Positions 1 to 9,899 of a stretch of DNA of 29,696 nt are shown here, piece after piece (the stretch's first letter is position 1; each line of letters starts with the position of its first letter). The position numbers and the translations under genes were made by a program. Under the pieces are notes generated by a model, which was not told the origin of the DNA, searched no databases, and saw nothing but the letters and a program-made list of their open reading frames with translations. Location of the stretch: positions 1 to 29,696 of the forward strand of contig CAJNDS010001185.1 of assembly GCA_905221605.1 (NCBI GenBank), read 5' to 3'. The stretch is from Symbiodinium natans (lineage: Eukaryota > Sar > Dinophyceae > Suessiales > Symbiodiniaceae).

Positions 1-57
1 CAAACCCTAAACCCTCAACCCTCAACCCTAAACCCTCAACACGAACCCTAAACCCCA
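1..57. repeat. Telomere-like CCCTAAA/CCCTCAA repeats
   Basis: About eight imperfect heptamers of CCCTAAA and CCCTCAA with one CACGAACCC interruption. The TTTAGGG type is used by plants and many algae, including dinoflagellates. The C-rich strand at the left edge is the orientation expected of a left chromosome end, but the copies are degenerate and few, so this may be subtelomeric or interstitial rather than an active telomere. Confidence 0.7.
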
Positions 58-800
58 GTAAAAGGCCTCTCGAGGGCGCCGAGGTCAGTAAGAAGTGCGA
101 AGCACTGGGATGGGGCTGATACGTGCAGTAAGGAAATCCTGATTGCCAGGTGAGGACAAAGGACTCTATTTAGAAAATCATGGGTAGTTAGTTATAATAG
201 GGATATAAGTACCCTAGGTCAGACTAGAAGTAGAATTATAAGGACCCTCGCATTCCGCTCCAATCACGCTTACAAGTACCATTTCTTACCGCTGCGGCAC
301 GATGCACTTGACTTCACTTGAGGCCCCTGTGAGAAAGGAAGCATCCGAAGGTCTTGAGTTCATGGTTTCAGGTTTCAGGATCGATGTGCTTGGCAAGGAG
401 ATCATTGCAGGCAAGCCTTCCGCTGTGTCAAGGCATGGAACTGGAAACAGCACGCAGACGGCCGTCAGAGCTTTCAAACGCCAAACTGAGGCTGTTTCCG
501 CGCGAAACTGAAATGCAGAGAGGTGTAGTAAAGCACCGGAGCGTGCAGAGGCGCTCTCCTCAAATGCCCCTGACATCTCCGGAGTCTCCGGCCCGCCCTG
601 CACCACGGCGTTCCTTTGCTTCCCCACGCGGCTGGTTCAGCCGAGCTTTGCAGACATTGCAACGCGAACAGCCGAACAATGGAACTTCTTTTGTAAACAA
701 TTTAAGAAGGCTGCTCTTGTGGCACCACTGAAACGCTACGTCCTCTGCACAAAGACTTGGCAGCCTCGGGCAGGATGCGACAGGTACAACTTCTCCTAAG
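58..800. other. Subtelomeric spacer, no supported gene
   Basis: Overlapping open frames occur on both strands at about 286-731, but none shows a recognisable motif, and in this genome long unspliced frames are usually chance. No exon with an AG|G acceptor and protein-like content was convincing. Confidence 0.4.
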
Positions 801-890
801 ACATGCTTTTTGAACAGGACATGGTGATGAAGGAGATTGGATCTACATGCTTTTTGAACAGGACATGGTGATGAAGGAGATTGGATCTAC
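801..890. repeat. Perfect 44-bp tandem duplication
   Basis: The block starting ACATGCTTTTTGAACAGGAC at 801-844 is repeated exactly from 845, with the match running to about 890. There are no differences between the copies, which indicates a recent duplication. Confidence 0.9.
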
Positions 891-1460
891 TTGGGTGGAG
901 GGTTGGGTACTCCTTCAGATGGACGTTTTCGCTGTGAGTGTCGTTTTGGGGAACTGGTCGGAGTTCGTGGTGGGCTCTTCTTGCCACTGTGCAAGTGCTT
1001 GATGACTGCCTAGGAGCGAGAAAACCGCGCACTGCATATGTGATCTCGCCAACAGCTGATGCTGAATGAGGCCCGCACAACTTCGGAACTGATGCCGCGC
1101 TTTAGCGGAAAGGCTGGCAAACTTCAAGAGATGCGGCTTGTCTCACGTGAGCAAATAACATGTGAGCAAGAGGAAAGCACCATCTAAGGCTTGCAATCGC
1201 AGATGAACAATCTGCCTGCAACTACATCCAAAACGTCTGGCCACTGCAGCAAACATCTGCCAACTACACTGTTGCACGTTGAGGATTTGAAGAGGATGCA
1301 AGGACATGCAAGGCGCACCCAGAACCGACGTGTCTTCTTCTTCTTCTCGCCCAGCTCGTTCATTGCCTTCGCGGCTCTTCTCACCTGTGCACAGTACCCG
1401 ATCGACCCCCACGGCTGTTCTTTGCGGTGTAGAGAGCAAGGAGGCTCATGACAGCTCATG
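891..1460. other. Spacer with one weak minus-strand exon candidate
   Basis: On the minus strand an acceptor-like AAG at 1367 is followed from 1366 by a frame reading AMNELGEKKKKTRR, which resembles a charged helix. It overlaps a TTC/GAA trinucleotide run (about 1331-1347), so low complexity is an equally good explanation. Nothing else is recognised. Confidence 0.2.
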
Positions 1461-1520
1461 AACATATATATACACACACTATATAAAAAATATAAAAAAA
1501 ATATACATATATATATATGA
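1461..1520. repeat. AT-rich simple repeat
   Basis: Mixed (TA)n, (AC)n and A-tract sequence with almost no G, ending in a (TA)n run at about 1505-1518. Confidence 0.85.
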
Positions 1521-1597
1521 GTTTTCAGAAAATTTCTAGCATCTACCAGGCAATACCAGGCTGCTGGGGCAATAGATCCTGGAATTTGTTTGTTTTG

Positions 1598-1621
1598 AAA
1601 ACTCGAGCCTGCTCGAGTTTT
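1598..1621. repeat. Perfect hairpin AAAACTCGAG-CCTG-CTCGAGTTTT
   Basis: Two 10-nt arms are exact reverse complements around a 4-nt loop. A diverged relative follows at about 1639-1670 (TTTTTGGAAAACTCGAGCC then GGCTCGG), so the motif is locally repeated. Role unknown; it could be part of a small foldback element or a transcript-end hairpin. Confidence 0.75.
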
Positions 1622-1841
1622 GGCGACCCGGTGCTTCCGGAGTTTTTGGAAAACTCGAGCCGGCTCGGATTATCCAACAAATCCAAAACCAAGGCTCTGC
1701 CGCCTCATAGATGACAGTGTTTAGGGACTATTGTAATTCATATTAAGCATTGCAGAATTGATACGGCTGCTCAAACTAATGAGTTATTTCGTTTTATTAA
1801 TACTAAGATAAGACAGGTAGCATATTTAAGACAAACGCCGC

Positions 1842-2981
1842 TTACATACGGACCAAAACTGGCAGACGGAAAGCGAGTGCAGTTTTGCGACGAAGCGAAC
1901 GCGCTCGGGTATTCCAGTCCGCCGAAAAGTCGAGGGGCGGCGGCGCCTTGGGCCTGTCGGCGGCGGCAGACGGCGCCGCGGCGCTGTCACCCCCAGCTGT
2001 CCCCGTCGCCGAGATCATCGCCGTCATCTCCTGGGCGATGCGATCAGCGTAGGCGTCGGGGTTGGGCGTCGAGGCCGTAGACGACGATGGCGGGAGGCGC
2101 GCCGGGTCATAGGCCTCGTGGGTGGGGTCATCGATGGCCCACAACCGCCGGCCCAGCTGGGGGAAGCGGTAAGACAACCACTCTGCGCCGTCGGCAGAGG
2201 CCGCCGCGACTCTGGCTTCGGCGTCCGACGGGAACCCAACTTCGAGCCCGTCGGTGTGGACATAGTCGGCGCCGGGATAACCTCCGCGGGGGGGGCCTTG
2301 GTGACGAGCTTGTGGCCTTCGGCGCGGGGTCGGCGGGCGGGAAGGAGACCTTGGGCGCCGCCTTGACGGGCACCGGCTGGGCCTTGGTGACCGCCGGGAT
2401 CACAGTCGACGGCTCGACGCTGTCGCCAGGCCTCGACGATGGCGCCGAGCCTCACCATCGTCGACGCGGTCCTCCGGCATGGGCTCCAACAAACCACCAC
2501 CGAAGGGAGAGGCCCGGAGGCCCGCGTTGGGCACCCCTTCGGGCGCCGGTGGCTCCCCGACAGACGACGCCGACGAAGACGGCGGCGGGCCCGACTCCAC
2601 GTTCACCTCGACGACGACGGGAATCGTGTCGTCGAGGTTGGGGTAGTTCAGGTCCGCCGGAGGCGCCGTCTCCTCCGGTGCGTCGAGGATCGTGCCGGGG
2701 ACGTCGGGGTCCTCGCCAGGTCCGCTCTGCGCCGCTGGCTCGCCGGATGCCTCCCCCGGATGGTCGATCCTGCCCGCCGAGTCGCGAGCGAGCGACGTGA
2801 ACTGGAGGTTCGGCGGCAGGATGTGGTTGAAGCGGGCGTCGGCCAACAGCGTGGCATGCGCCGCGACCATCCGCTCCCTGACCGGCATGGGAATCGCCGC
2901 GACGAGGGTGAGGGCGGCATCCGGCGTCGTCGTCGCCAAAGTGAGGGCGGTGATCAGCTCGTCGATGGTGAAGCCGGACAT
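1842..2981 (-). pseudogene. GC-rich Pro/Ala-rich reading frame, interrupted, unknown family
   Basis: The minus strand reads an ATG at 2981 (MSGFTIDELITALTLA) followed by a helical N-terminal part and an acidic, Pro/Ala/Glu-rich region, stopping with TGA at 2402-2400. The same frame is open again below this stop to a TAA at about 1842, with protein-like content such as DYVHTDGLEVGFPSDAEAR and SYRFPQLGRRLWAIDDP. Between them the most protein-like content moves to the other two frames (PVPVKAAPKVSFPPADPAP, then HKLVTKAPPAEVIPAP). A run of eight C (minus strand, near 2287-2294) sits where the frame seems to change. I read this as one gene broken by small indels, a spliced gene, or a frame error at the homopolymer. 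No family is recognised. GC content is far above both flanks. Confidence 0.45.
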
Positions 2982-3009
2982 GGCGTCGGGTTCACGGAAT
3001 GAGAGCTAA

Positions 3010-3690
3010 ATCGAAAGCGGCGCGTTTGAGCGAATCGTCGGCTCCGGCGGACGACGCTCAGTTTGTCCCTACACACACAAGTGTGTTACACTACAATTAA
3101 CGTGATTAACTAAATTAAAGTTCTGAGTATCATTTAATACAACTAATTCAGATCATAGACGCAACTAACTAGCACTAATGGATGTTCAGTATAGTTCATA
3201 CATTTCATTTACAAATCGTAGACTGAATCCAACTAAGACAGTTAATCTACAGTAGCTAATGAACTAGATGATACTAGCCATCTTTAATACAAGGCATTAA
3301 TCATTAAGCTCATCGTACTCATTACAACCACTATAATCCGTATTTTTTCATTCCATATGACCCACTCATTCATTATTCTCATTTTGTGCAATATATCCAT
3401 TACTTCATTAAAGCCCGTATACCCAGCTTATTCTGTATGTTCCTCTTACGCATGATATTCGTTGTAACGGTCAGGTTCGATATGTTCATTGTACCAGTTC
3501 AGTTGTAATGCTTGCACTATGTTTTTGGCGGAGTTTATAGTACTCTCTTGTCAGTTGAACAATCATGCTATTTCTTTTTGCCCGAACACCCACGACAACA
3601 CGTCAGGCTTTGCGCTCCTTGGGTGATACCGGATATGAGTCCTACCATGGCATCGCAAGACCGCATGCACTGCATGAATAACAACAAGAG
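3010..3690. other. AT-rich spacer without supported gene
   Basis: By eye only about one third GC, in sharp contrast to the GC-rich block just to its left. It is rich in short words such as ACTAAT and CATT and has no convincing exon. A similar AT-rich stretch (about 1720-1850) lies on the other side of the GC-rich block. Confidence 0.5.
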
Positions 3691-3699
3691 CAAATGTTG

Positions 3700-4056
3700 A
3701 AACTCAATCCCTGGGATTGAAGATTGAAGGCTCCCAGGAAAGGTTTGCGATGAATCTTCAATCCTGAAGCTTTAAACCCCAGGGTTTTACCAAAAACTTG
3801 AAAATGTATTCAAGTGTTTATTCAACATCCTGGGATTGGAGATTGAAGCTTCTCAGGAAAAAGCAGGATAAATCTAACTTGTTGTTTAAAATTTTGGGTT
3901 TAAGATTCAGGATTGAAGGTTCATTTTGGACCTTTTCCTGGGGACTCTTCAATCTTCAATCTCTGGGTTTTGAGCGAACCTTTTCCTGGGAATCTTCAAT
4001 CTTCGATGTCAGGGATGTGAGCAAACACTTGAATATCAATTCAAGTCGTCATTCAC
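3700..4056. repeat. Nested inverted-repeat (foldback) element
   Basis: Outer arms at 3712-3748 (TGGGATTGAAGATTGAAGGC then TCCCAGGAAAGG) and 3973-4011 are near-perfect reverse complements. A second, inner pair at 3831-3864 and 3931-3967 uses the same core words. A third pair (TTCAAGTGTTT at about 3809 and AAACACTTGAA at about 4022) lies further out on the right. The whole region could fold into a branched hairpin. No coding frame of substance is seen. It resembles a small non-autonomous foldback element or MITE, but I see no clear target-site duplication. Confidence 0.65.
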
Positions 4057-4194
4057 CTTGAGATCAGGGCCACTAGAGCTACAGAACACAATGTCTTTCG
4101 TCGCGCGCAAGTGCAAAGGCCATGGTAAACAATCCCACATGCAGCCTGCTTTTCGGGGGATTGGGGGGGGGGCCTTCCGTTAACGATTGATGAA

Positions 4195-4275
4195 TCAACC
4201 AGACAAGGCCTCGAGGGCCTCTTTGACCGCCGTTGACACACCAAGAGAATGATCAACCACAGCGACCACACAGCT
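4195..4275 (-). CDS. Possible last exon of the coiled-coil gene
   Basis: After an acceptor TTAG at 4276 the minus strand reads 26 codons to a TGA at 4197-4195, including the helix-like piece STAVKEALEALSG. It lies downstream of, and on the same strand as, the coiled-coil exons. The connection to the exon ending at 4556 is not established, so this is a candidate for the C-terminus only. Confidence 0.3.
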   Translation of the reverse strand, partial: SCVVAVVDHSLGVSTAVKEALEALSG

Positions 4276-4555
4276 CTAAGGAGCTAGCTTTCGTGACTAT
4301 GCGGGATGCTTTAATGGTGTAAGCAGCCTGATTGTCTGGGCAGAGCTGATTGGCTTAATGGTTTAACGGTATACTGGGCACGTATGCCACTTGCATAAGC
4401 TGAAACCTATGGTTACACGGACACAAAACCATTCTGTAGGCTACGGTGTGTTACAAAGCAGCATGGCACCACAGCAGCGCCTGGAGCTTTCGTGTGCACG
4501 AAGGGCCAGAGCGAAGTGTTTAAGTCACTAAGTGGTTTGTCAAACGCTTTGCTGC

Positions 4556-5551
4556 CTGTACTGTCAGCTGCTGCATCTCCTCCTCAATGTCCGCTGCCAT
4601 CTGATTGCTCATAACCTTCAGGCAAGCAAAGAAAGGAATTCTGAAGCCAGTTGGAAATGCCCAGTCATTCGCTCAGGGATCTCGAGTCTTCCAATCCGGG
4701 GACTACAGCTGGGCAGAGTGCAAGAAGATGCAGGACATCAGTTTGAGTCAGCACGCATGCGAACCGACGTTGCTGATGCAGCCAGCATCTCTCGATACGA
4801 GTATCTACGACAGAGCCTGGTTTCATAACCCGATGTTGATGACCCTGGAGATCCCAAATCATGCTTTCAGCAAGGCACAGCAACAAAGAAGTAAAACGCC
4901 TGTCTATATGAATGCCGCACAGCCATGCAGAGACCTGCGCCTGCTCAATCCAGCGACAACAGCACGTACTACTGTCCAACCGAACGGACACGAGCTTGAT
5001 GCCGCGTCGTGCATAGACGCAACACTGAACGCACAAATCCTTGACTTGTGTGGCTTGAGTAGCTCGCCTCGCGCTGCTCCAGAGCCTCGAGCTCCGAGCG
5101 CACGTTTGCTAGTTCCTGGCGGAGGGCCTCGGAAAGGGATGGCTCAAGACTGGCTCAGTCAGCTGCCCTAGCCCTAGCACCCAACTAATACAATGGTTCT
5201 CAGAACCCAAGGCCCCTCGGGGCTTTTTGGGGCCCCAGGCGGCTTCGACCTCTCCAGCCTGGGCAAGGCGCTGCTGAGCCTGGCTTCGCAACTTGCCCCG
5301 TTTTCTTCATGGTCTCCCCGTTCTGAACTACAAGATGTGACAAGATGTTACAGGTCTTCGACAAGCCCTTGATCTATCGCTTAGCGTGGGCGCTGGTGGT
5401 GCCGGGCACTGTTGGAGGCAGACTTGTTGTCACCAAGCTTTCATGTTTGCTGTGCTGCAAGTTTCCACCACCAAGCCCGGGCCTCCTCGTAGCCCTGCTG
5501 CTGGTCATCCAGCTGGTCCTCATCATACCGGGGAAGAGAGGGCAGGAATTC
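4556..5551 (-). CDS. Coiled-coil gene, C-terminal exon block
   Basis: Four exons, all phase 0 and together 74 codons: 5483-5551 (EFLPSLPRYDEDQLDDQQQ..), 5259-5291 (LRSQAQQRLAQ), 5068-5127 (ALRQELANVRSELEALEQRE) and 4556-4615 (VMSNQMAADIEEEMQQLTVQ). All four donors are GC (GAG|GCCC, CAG|GCTG, GAG|GCGA, CAG|GCAG). The Leu/Ile/Val/Met spacing supports a two-stranded coiled coil. The acceptor of the 11-residue exon (AAG|T) is the weakest junction. Confidence 0.7.
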
Positions 5552-8500
5552 CTAGACACCTAGCGCAAGCTTTCAAATTGATCCCCAAGCCAATCACTGT
5601 TTGCTAAGATTGACTTGCACACAATCTGGTAACAGCTGTAATTCGTCCGCGCTCCTTGGTCCTTTTCCTTGCCTGGGCGTCAGGACAAGGAGGCTCACGG
5701 ATGAGAATCTAACCAAACATCGTTGTCTATGAATTCCTGCTTGCCGTCCAGGCGCATCGATTTCAACATCCATAGCCTTGTGGGTCAGCGTGGGGTCATG
5801 GGGCTGATGTACATGGGTTTGATAGGGTAAAGTACACACTGGAGCAGATAAACGCTCATGTAGGACAGAAGCCACTTGAAGCTTCATGAAACCGAGGGCG
5901 CAGCCTTGTGGAGCCTCGACAGTTCAACCTGGCCGTCCCAATTTCCCACAAAACCGGGGCGGCTGCACTGCGTGCAATCTGTGTTCTTCGCAGAGCAGCA
6001 GAAGTTGCAGAAGAGCTACGTTTCAACAACATTCAAAAACATCGTTGCTTTGGCATGCAAGGATTGTCAAATGCCTGATATATTCTGCCAACTTTCGTGT
6101 GGTTTCGTGCGCCCGCGCAAGCGCTTGTGAGTGCGGAGCCGTTGTCCTCACGCTGATCGCCATTGAGGCTTGAGATTGTTGTGTTTGATCCTTGTTCGCA
6201 CCTTGACTCACCAGCGTTTGCGGCTCTGAGGTCACCGTGTCGTGAAGCCGTGCACACGTTTTGCCTTTGCATATATATATATATATATACTTATACATAT
6301 ACATCTATAGGAGCCTTGATGACTAGAAGAAAGTTTTCGGGTAGCGTCCAAATTTTGGTGATTACACAGAGTTCTGTCTTGGGCTTCTGTATTGCCTAGA
6401 TCTCTGTTGCTGTGAGTCTTCGGCAGAATGATGCAGGGTACTTTTGCAAAGGCCTTACGACCAAAGAAGATGGCACGCAAGAACGTGAGCTATGGAGGTT
6501 TGATGGAAGCTTATGTTGGAATTGGAATCGACTCCGAATGCACCAACTGTGGCGGCATCACACCCTTCTCACGAAGTTGCTGCGACAAACGCCCCACTTC
6601 CTCGAAGGATGGCAAGTGAACCAAGACAAGGATGAACGGCCCAGCTCACACATTCTCAGATTCTCACACCCTGCAAGCTCGCGTTCGCAGTCTATGCGTC
6701 TATGCAGCAGTCCATGCTGAGGCTACCGTCATGGTCATGGAGCTCTCCTTGGTGGTGGCTTTCAGATCAATCCTCACCGCGCGCAGCTCGTCGTGCGCCT
6801 CACAAGATCTGATTCGCTACCACCACTTAAGCCTACTTCGATGCGTCTTGCGTGCGTGGCAACTCTCCGGGGCCTTCTCCATGGCCGCGCGGTACGCGGC
6901 CGCTTCGTCAGAATGTCTCTTGCCTCGAGGTCTCCGGGATCCACTGTATGTCAACAGCTAAGCGAAACCTCGGAGCCGCCAAGACTTGATGCAAGACTTG
7001 AAGTCAACCCGCAGGGGCGATCGACAAACTCTAGCCGGACGTGGAATGAAAAAAACAGCAAGCGGCAAAAGAACCTTCCTTGCTGATACGAAGGAATGTC
7101 CCGGACCACCTTTCCAACTCATATCCACACCATTAACGATCCATTACGTTTGAGCTCGTGGGCCTGCCCTGCGCTCGTTCTGCAACACTTGCATCTCCTC
7201 TTTCAGGTTCGACTCGCGCACACGAAACCTCAAGAAGAAGACAAAGAAGTCAAGGCAGCGGAGGAAGGGCAGCATGTAGGATCATGTAGGACAGCCGGGA
7301 GCTGCGCTCCTGGTACCCTTTTCCCGGCTGGCTGAATAAGATCAGAAAAAAGCAAAGATGTATTGCTCCTAGGCCTAGGGTTTTGCATGATTTGAGATTT
7401 CACATCACAGAGCCAGGCCCGGACCGCTGGGGCTCCGACCTTGAGATGTTCGACTCCATCTCGGCTGCTCGAGCTCGAAGGCCTCTAGGGAGGTCTCTGG
7501 CACACCGAGATCTCTCGTGTGCTCTCGGCTTTGGGCACAGAAGACCAAAGATCGTTGAAGCTTAGACTGGCTGCTTGGACATTGCAGGATGGTGACGAGG
7601 AGGGCATTAAAGAACCAAAAGCGACCAGCTCCCATCCACACAATGCGCCACGAGGCCTGCCATCTCAAGCTGCATGGCGTCATAGTTCTGCGTCTGCACA
7701 GGAAGATAAGAGGCGTCGTCAGTTTTCATTTGTTCTTGAAACACAGCTCCATCCACCTACAAAATCGAGTAGCTGAGTAGCCTTCGCGTCCGTCTTCTCC
7801 GACTGAGCGTCGAAAAGATGGGACACCTGGACATGGCACACCGGAAGAAGAGAAGGGCTTGAGTCAGCCGCGAACTCGCAGTTCTAGGGCACGGAACCGA
7901 CACGGCGCGACACGGTGTGACACTGTTATCTGTCGAATACACGCTTCACGCCATGCAGGAGAATCCCTTCAGTACGTTCATGCCATGCATCAATGAGGTG
8001 GACGAGTTCAGTAGTGCTCATATGCAACGGGCAAGCACGCCCACCTTCTCTCCAAGCCGCTCGATCGCTTTGACTGCGACCTTTGCATTTCATGAGACGC
8101 TATGGCATGGGTTCTGGCATCTTCTCACATCTTCTCACATCTTCTCATCTTCTCACATCTTCTCACATCTTCTCACTGTTCATTGTCCAGTCGCGGGTGT
8201 CCCGCCCCCCTACCCTACACCTTTCCAGATCAAGTCCCCTTTCTTCATGCATACAGTATGCCGCGGAAATGAACTCAAACCTCCTTCAGGAGCTTGTTGC
8301 AGCGGAGGGATGTGTCATCGTCTGACATCGTATGCCCTAACTGTCGGTATTTGCAAGATCTCTGAGCGTACAAAAAGTGACAAGCACATGCTAGTTTAGC
8401 ACGGCCTTGCCCCCCTTCGCCCCAATTTCGATTTCAGCTGTCGTCGTAGCTTGGAAGTTTTGCTGGTCGTCCTGCACTTAAGGCTCGAGTACTTGACCGG

Positions 8501-9283
8501 GCCATGCATGCCAAAGCCAGACTTGAGTTGTGATACGTACCATTACCTACCATTCAGACCAGTGTTGCAGGTCCAAAGGGCAGAATCTGCCCGCGCGGTG
8601 GCCGTCGCAGCGTCCAGTTCCTTCTCTAGCCTGCGAGTGACCGTTCTCTCAACTCTTAATCCGTTCGCCCGGATACTACACCCCCCCAATTCACATTCAA
8701 GCATTTGTTGATAATTCTAGGACTGTTTGAGAATTTTATACCGGCAAACCGAATTTGCGAATTTGGGGGAGGGTGGGGTTTGAGTATTAGGGTGACCGGA
8801 TTTATTCCGTTAGCGTCTCTGCTGCCACCTGTCACATTCAGCCTCACTGCCTCACTATCACGCAGTCATGCGCTGGAACATGAATGCATCAAGACTTTTC
8901 AGCAGCACCTCACGATCTCGTCCGACAGCTTGAGGCGCACCTACACACCACGGTGATGTCAGATGTCATGGTCGAGGCTTCTTTGAGAAGTGGCAGTTGG
9001 AAACTCACGCTCACGCTCAGCCGCTAAGGGATGCCAAGTACTGCTAGGATTGGCTAAAATAAGTGCTCCGAGGCCTGCCCATCCCGGCTGGATTGATTTC
9101 GTAGCTCCTCATTCACGCGTTGCAAGTAGAGCTTCGGCACACACAAACAAACTTGTGAGGTGTCGGCATACGAGGAAACGCGCCATTGGACTGCACCGAC
9201 TGCTTTCTGCCCTGACCGAGAGATACCGAGAGCGCCTCCAGTGAGTTGGAGAGGGTCTTGACGTTGGCCAAAAGACTCTCGAC
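4556..9283 (-). CDS. Long coiled-coil protein, many micro-exons (core of gene)
   Basis: This entry spans the confidently read core of a minus-strand gene downstream of the kinase gene. Thirteen exons from 9283 to 6748 and four from 5551 to 4556 were found by their protein content and by AG acceptors and GC/GT/GA donors; within each group all intron phases agree. The joined peptides are alpha-helical and rich in Glu, Lys, Arg, Gln and Ala with Leu at heptad spacing, e.g. KLSDEIV, NLKEEMQVLQNERR and ELANVRSELEALEQRE. No catalytic or zinc-binding motif was seen. The family (structural, flagellar, centrosomal or tether-like) cannot be named. The true 5' end is upstream, and the section between 6565 and 5551 is incomplete. 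Neighbouring exons are separated by introns of mostly 60-250 nt. Confidence 0.75.
5905..6600 (-). CDS. Coiled-coil gene, central exons (partly resolved)
   Basis: Two exons are visible: 6565-6600, reading EVGRLSQQLREK after a CGAG acceptor and so continuing phase 0 from the upstream exon at 6748-6798, and 5905-5928, an 8-codon exon reading VELSRLHK. Between them the minus strand also reads a Gln-rich helical stretch (KDQTQQSQASMAISVR, near 6140-6200) that may be another exon. The joins across this section are not settled, and a (TA)n run at 6271-6289 lies within it. Confidence 0.5.
6271..6303. repeat. (TA)n microsatellite
   Basis: Uninterrupted AT dinucleotides at about 6271-6289, followed by TA/CA-rich sequence to 6303; it lies within an intron of the coiled-coil gene. 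Confidence 0.85.
6748..7228 (-). CDS. Coiled-coil gene exons: RESNLKEEMQVLQNER block
   Basis: Three exons in phase: 7164-7228 (FRVRESNLKEEMQVLQNERR), 6874-6923 (KRHSDEAAAYRAAMEK) and 6748-6798 (AHDELRAVRIDLKATTK). Donors are GC (GCAG|GCCC), GC (GAAG|GCCC) and GA (CAAG|GAGA). The content is a charged heptad helix continuous with the exons at 7440-7802. Confidence 0.75.
7440..7802 (-). CDS. Coiled-coil gene exons: TQNYDAMQLEMA block
   Basis: Three exons in phase: 7782-7802 (SEKTDAK, 21 nt), 7657-7693 (TQNYDAMQLEMA, ending in phase 1) and 7440-7482 (LRARAAEMESNIS, phase 1 in and phase 2 out). Donors are GC, GC and GT. The phases match the exon at 7228 exactly. Confidence 0.7.
8045..8630 (-). 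CDS. Coiled-coil gene exons: LEKELDAATATARADS block
   Basis: Four exons in phase: 8582-8630 (LEKELDAATATARADS), 8411-8471 (DDQQNFQATTTAEIEIGAKG), 8281-8321 (DDTSLRCNKLLKE) and 8045-8080 (VAVKAIERLGEK). Donors are GC, GC, GT and GT. The protein is helical with regular hydrophobic spacing. The 10-bp repeat array at 8118-8176 lies in the intron between the last two. Confidence 0.7.
8118..8176. repeat. Tandem CATCTTCTCA 10-mer array
   Basis: About six copies of CATCTTCTCA, one of them shortened by two bases. On the minus strand, the sense strand of the host gene, it reads TGAGAAGATG and lies in an intron. Confidence 0.85.
8909..9283 (-). CDS. Coiled-coil gene exons: VESLLANVKTLSNSLE block
   Basis: Three exons in phase: 9236-9283 (VESLLANVKTLSNSLE), 9075-9131 (LYLQRVNEELRNQSSRDGQ) and 8909-8940 (VRLKLSDEIV, ending AG in phase 2). 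Donors are GC, GC and GT. This is the most upstream set I can chain without a gap. Confidence 0.72.
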
Positions 9284-9639
9284 CTACATGCTCTGTAAGG
9301 TAAACATCTGTAAACTGTATGCGGCTCATACACTCTGGACGAACCCAGCACATATCAGTAACAGATGGCAACACAAGCAAATGCAAGCAAGAAAGGATGC
9401 TTAAAACCATGCGAAGAAACCCACGTTCCAGCTGTCTCTATACCTGGCAATGTAAATACGTCACATCCCGGCTGCTTGTGCAACCAGCGACCGTGTGTCA
9501 TTCTACACATAAGAGCAGATTCAGCTGGCACTGCAGGCTGCCTGGTCCACTGGTGTGGCAGGCGCACTGCCTCTTGAATGGCGTTGCATGGCATTGTGAT
9601 CAGAAGGGCAAGGACAGGAAAGGCGCAAAAGAGTGCAAA

Positions 9640-9878
9640 AGACTTCAACCATAGTTGAACCATGAAGAAAGTCACTCCTCGAATACCCTGCCTGCTGGCT
9701 CCAGAGTCCAGTCCTCGTCTTCTGTTTCCAGATCCTCCTTTGGCGAAACCCAGCACTATCCAGCACTGCAACCGTGTGCAAGCCCAAGCTGCTGTGTTCA
9801 TGTTTGCCTTGCAGCGACCAGTAATTCATGCTAGCATCCGCGGCACGCCAGAGCACGTCCACAATGCCACGGGCATCC
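9640..9878 (-). CDS. Probable upstream exons of the coiled-coil gene
   Basis: At 9808-9878 the minus strand reads DARGIVDVLWRAADASMNYW plus three residues after a TTGAG acceptor; the exon leaves in phase 1. A following candidate exon begins at about 9773 and reads LDSAGFRQRRIWKQKTRTG in the matching phase. The content is less heptad-like than further downstream, so it may be an N-terminal globular part or belong to another gene. The join to 9283 is not seen. Confidence 0.4.
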
Positions 9879-9899
9879 CTCAAGATCAGCAGGGTACCG

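Noticed and set aside
2087-2800. Long plus-strand open frame (237 codons)
   Set aside because: Arg/Gly/Pro-rich shadow of the GC-rich minus-strand reading frame; no protein-like features.
6412-6720. Plus-strand open frames at 6.4-6.7 kb
   Set aside because: Antisense to the coiled-coil exon 6565-6600 and without family features.
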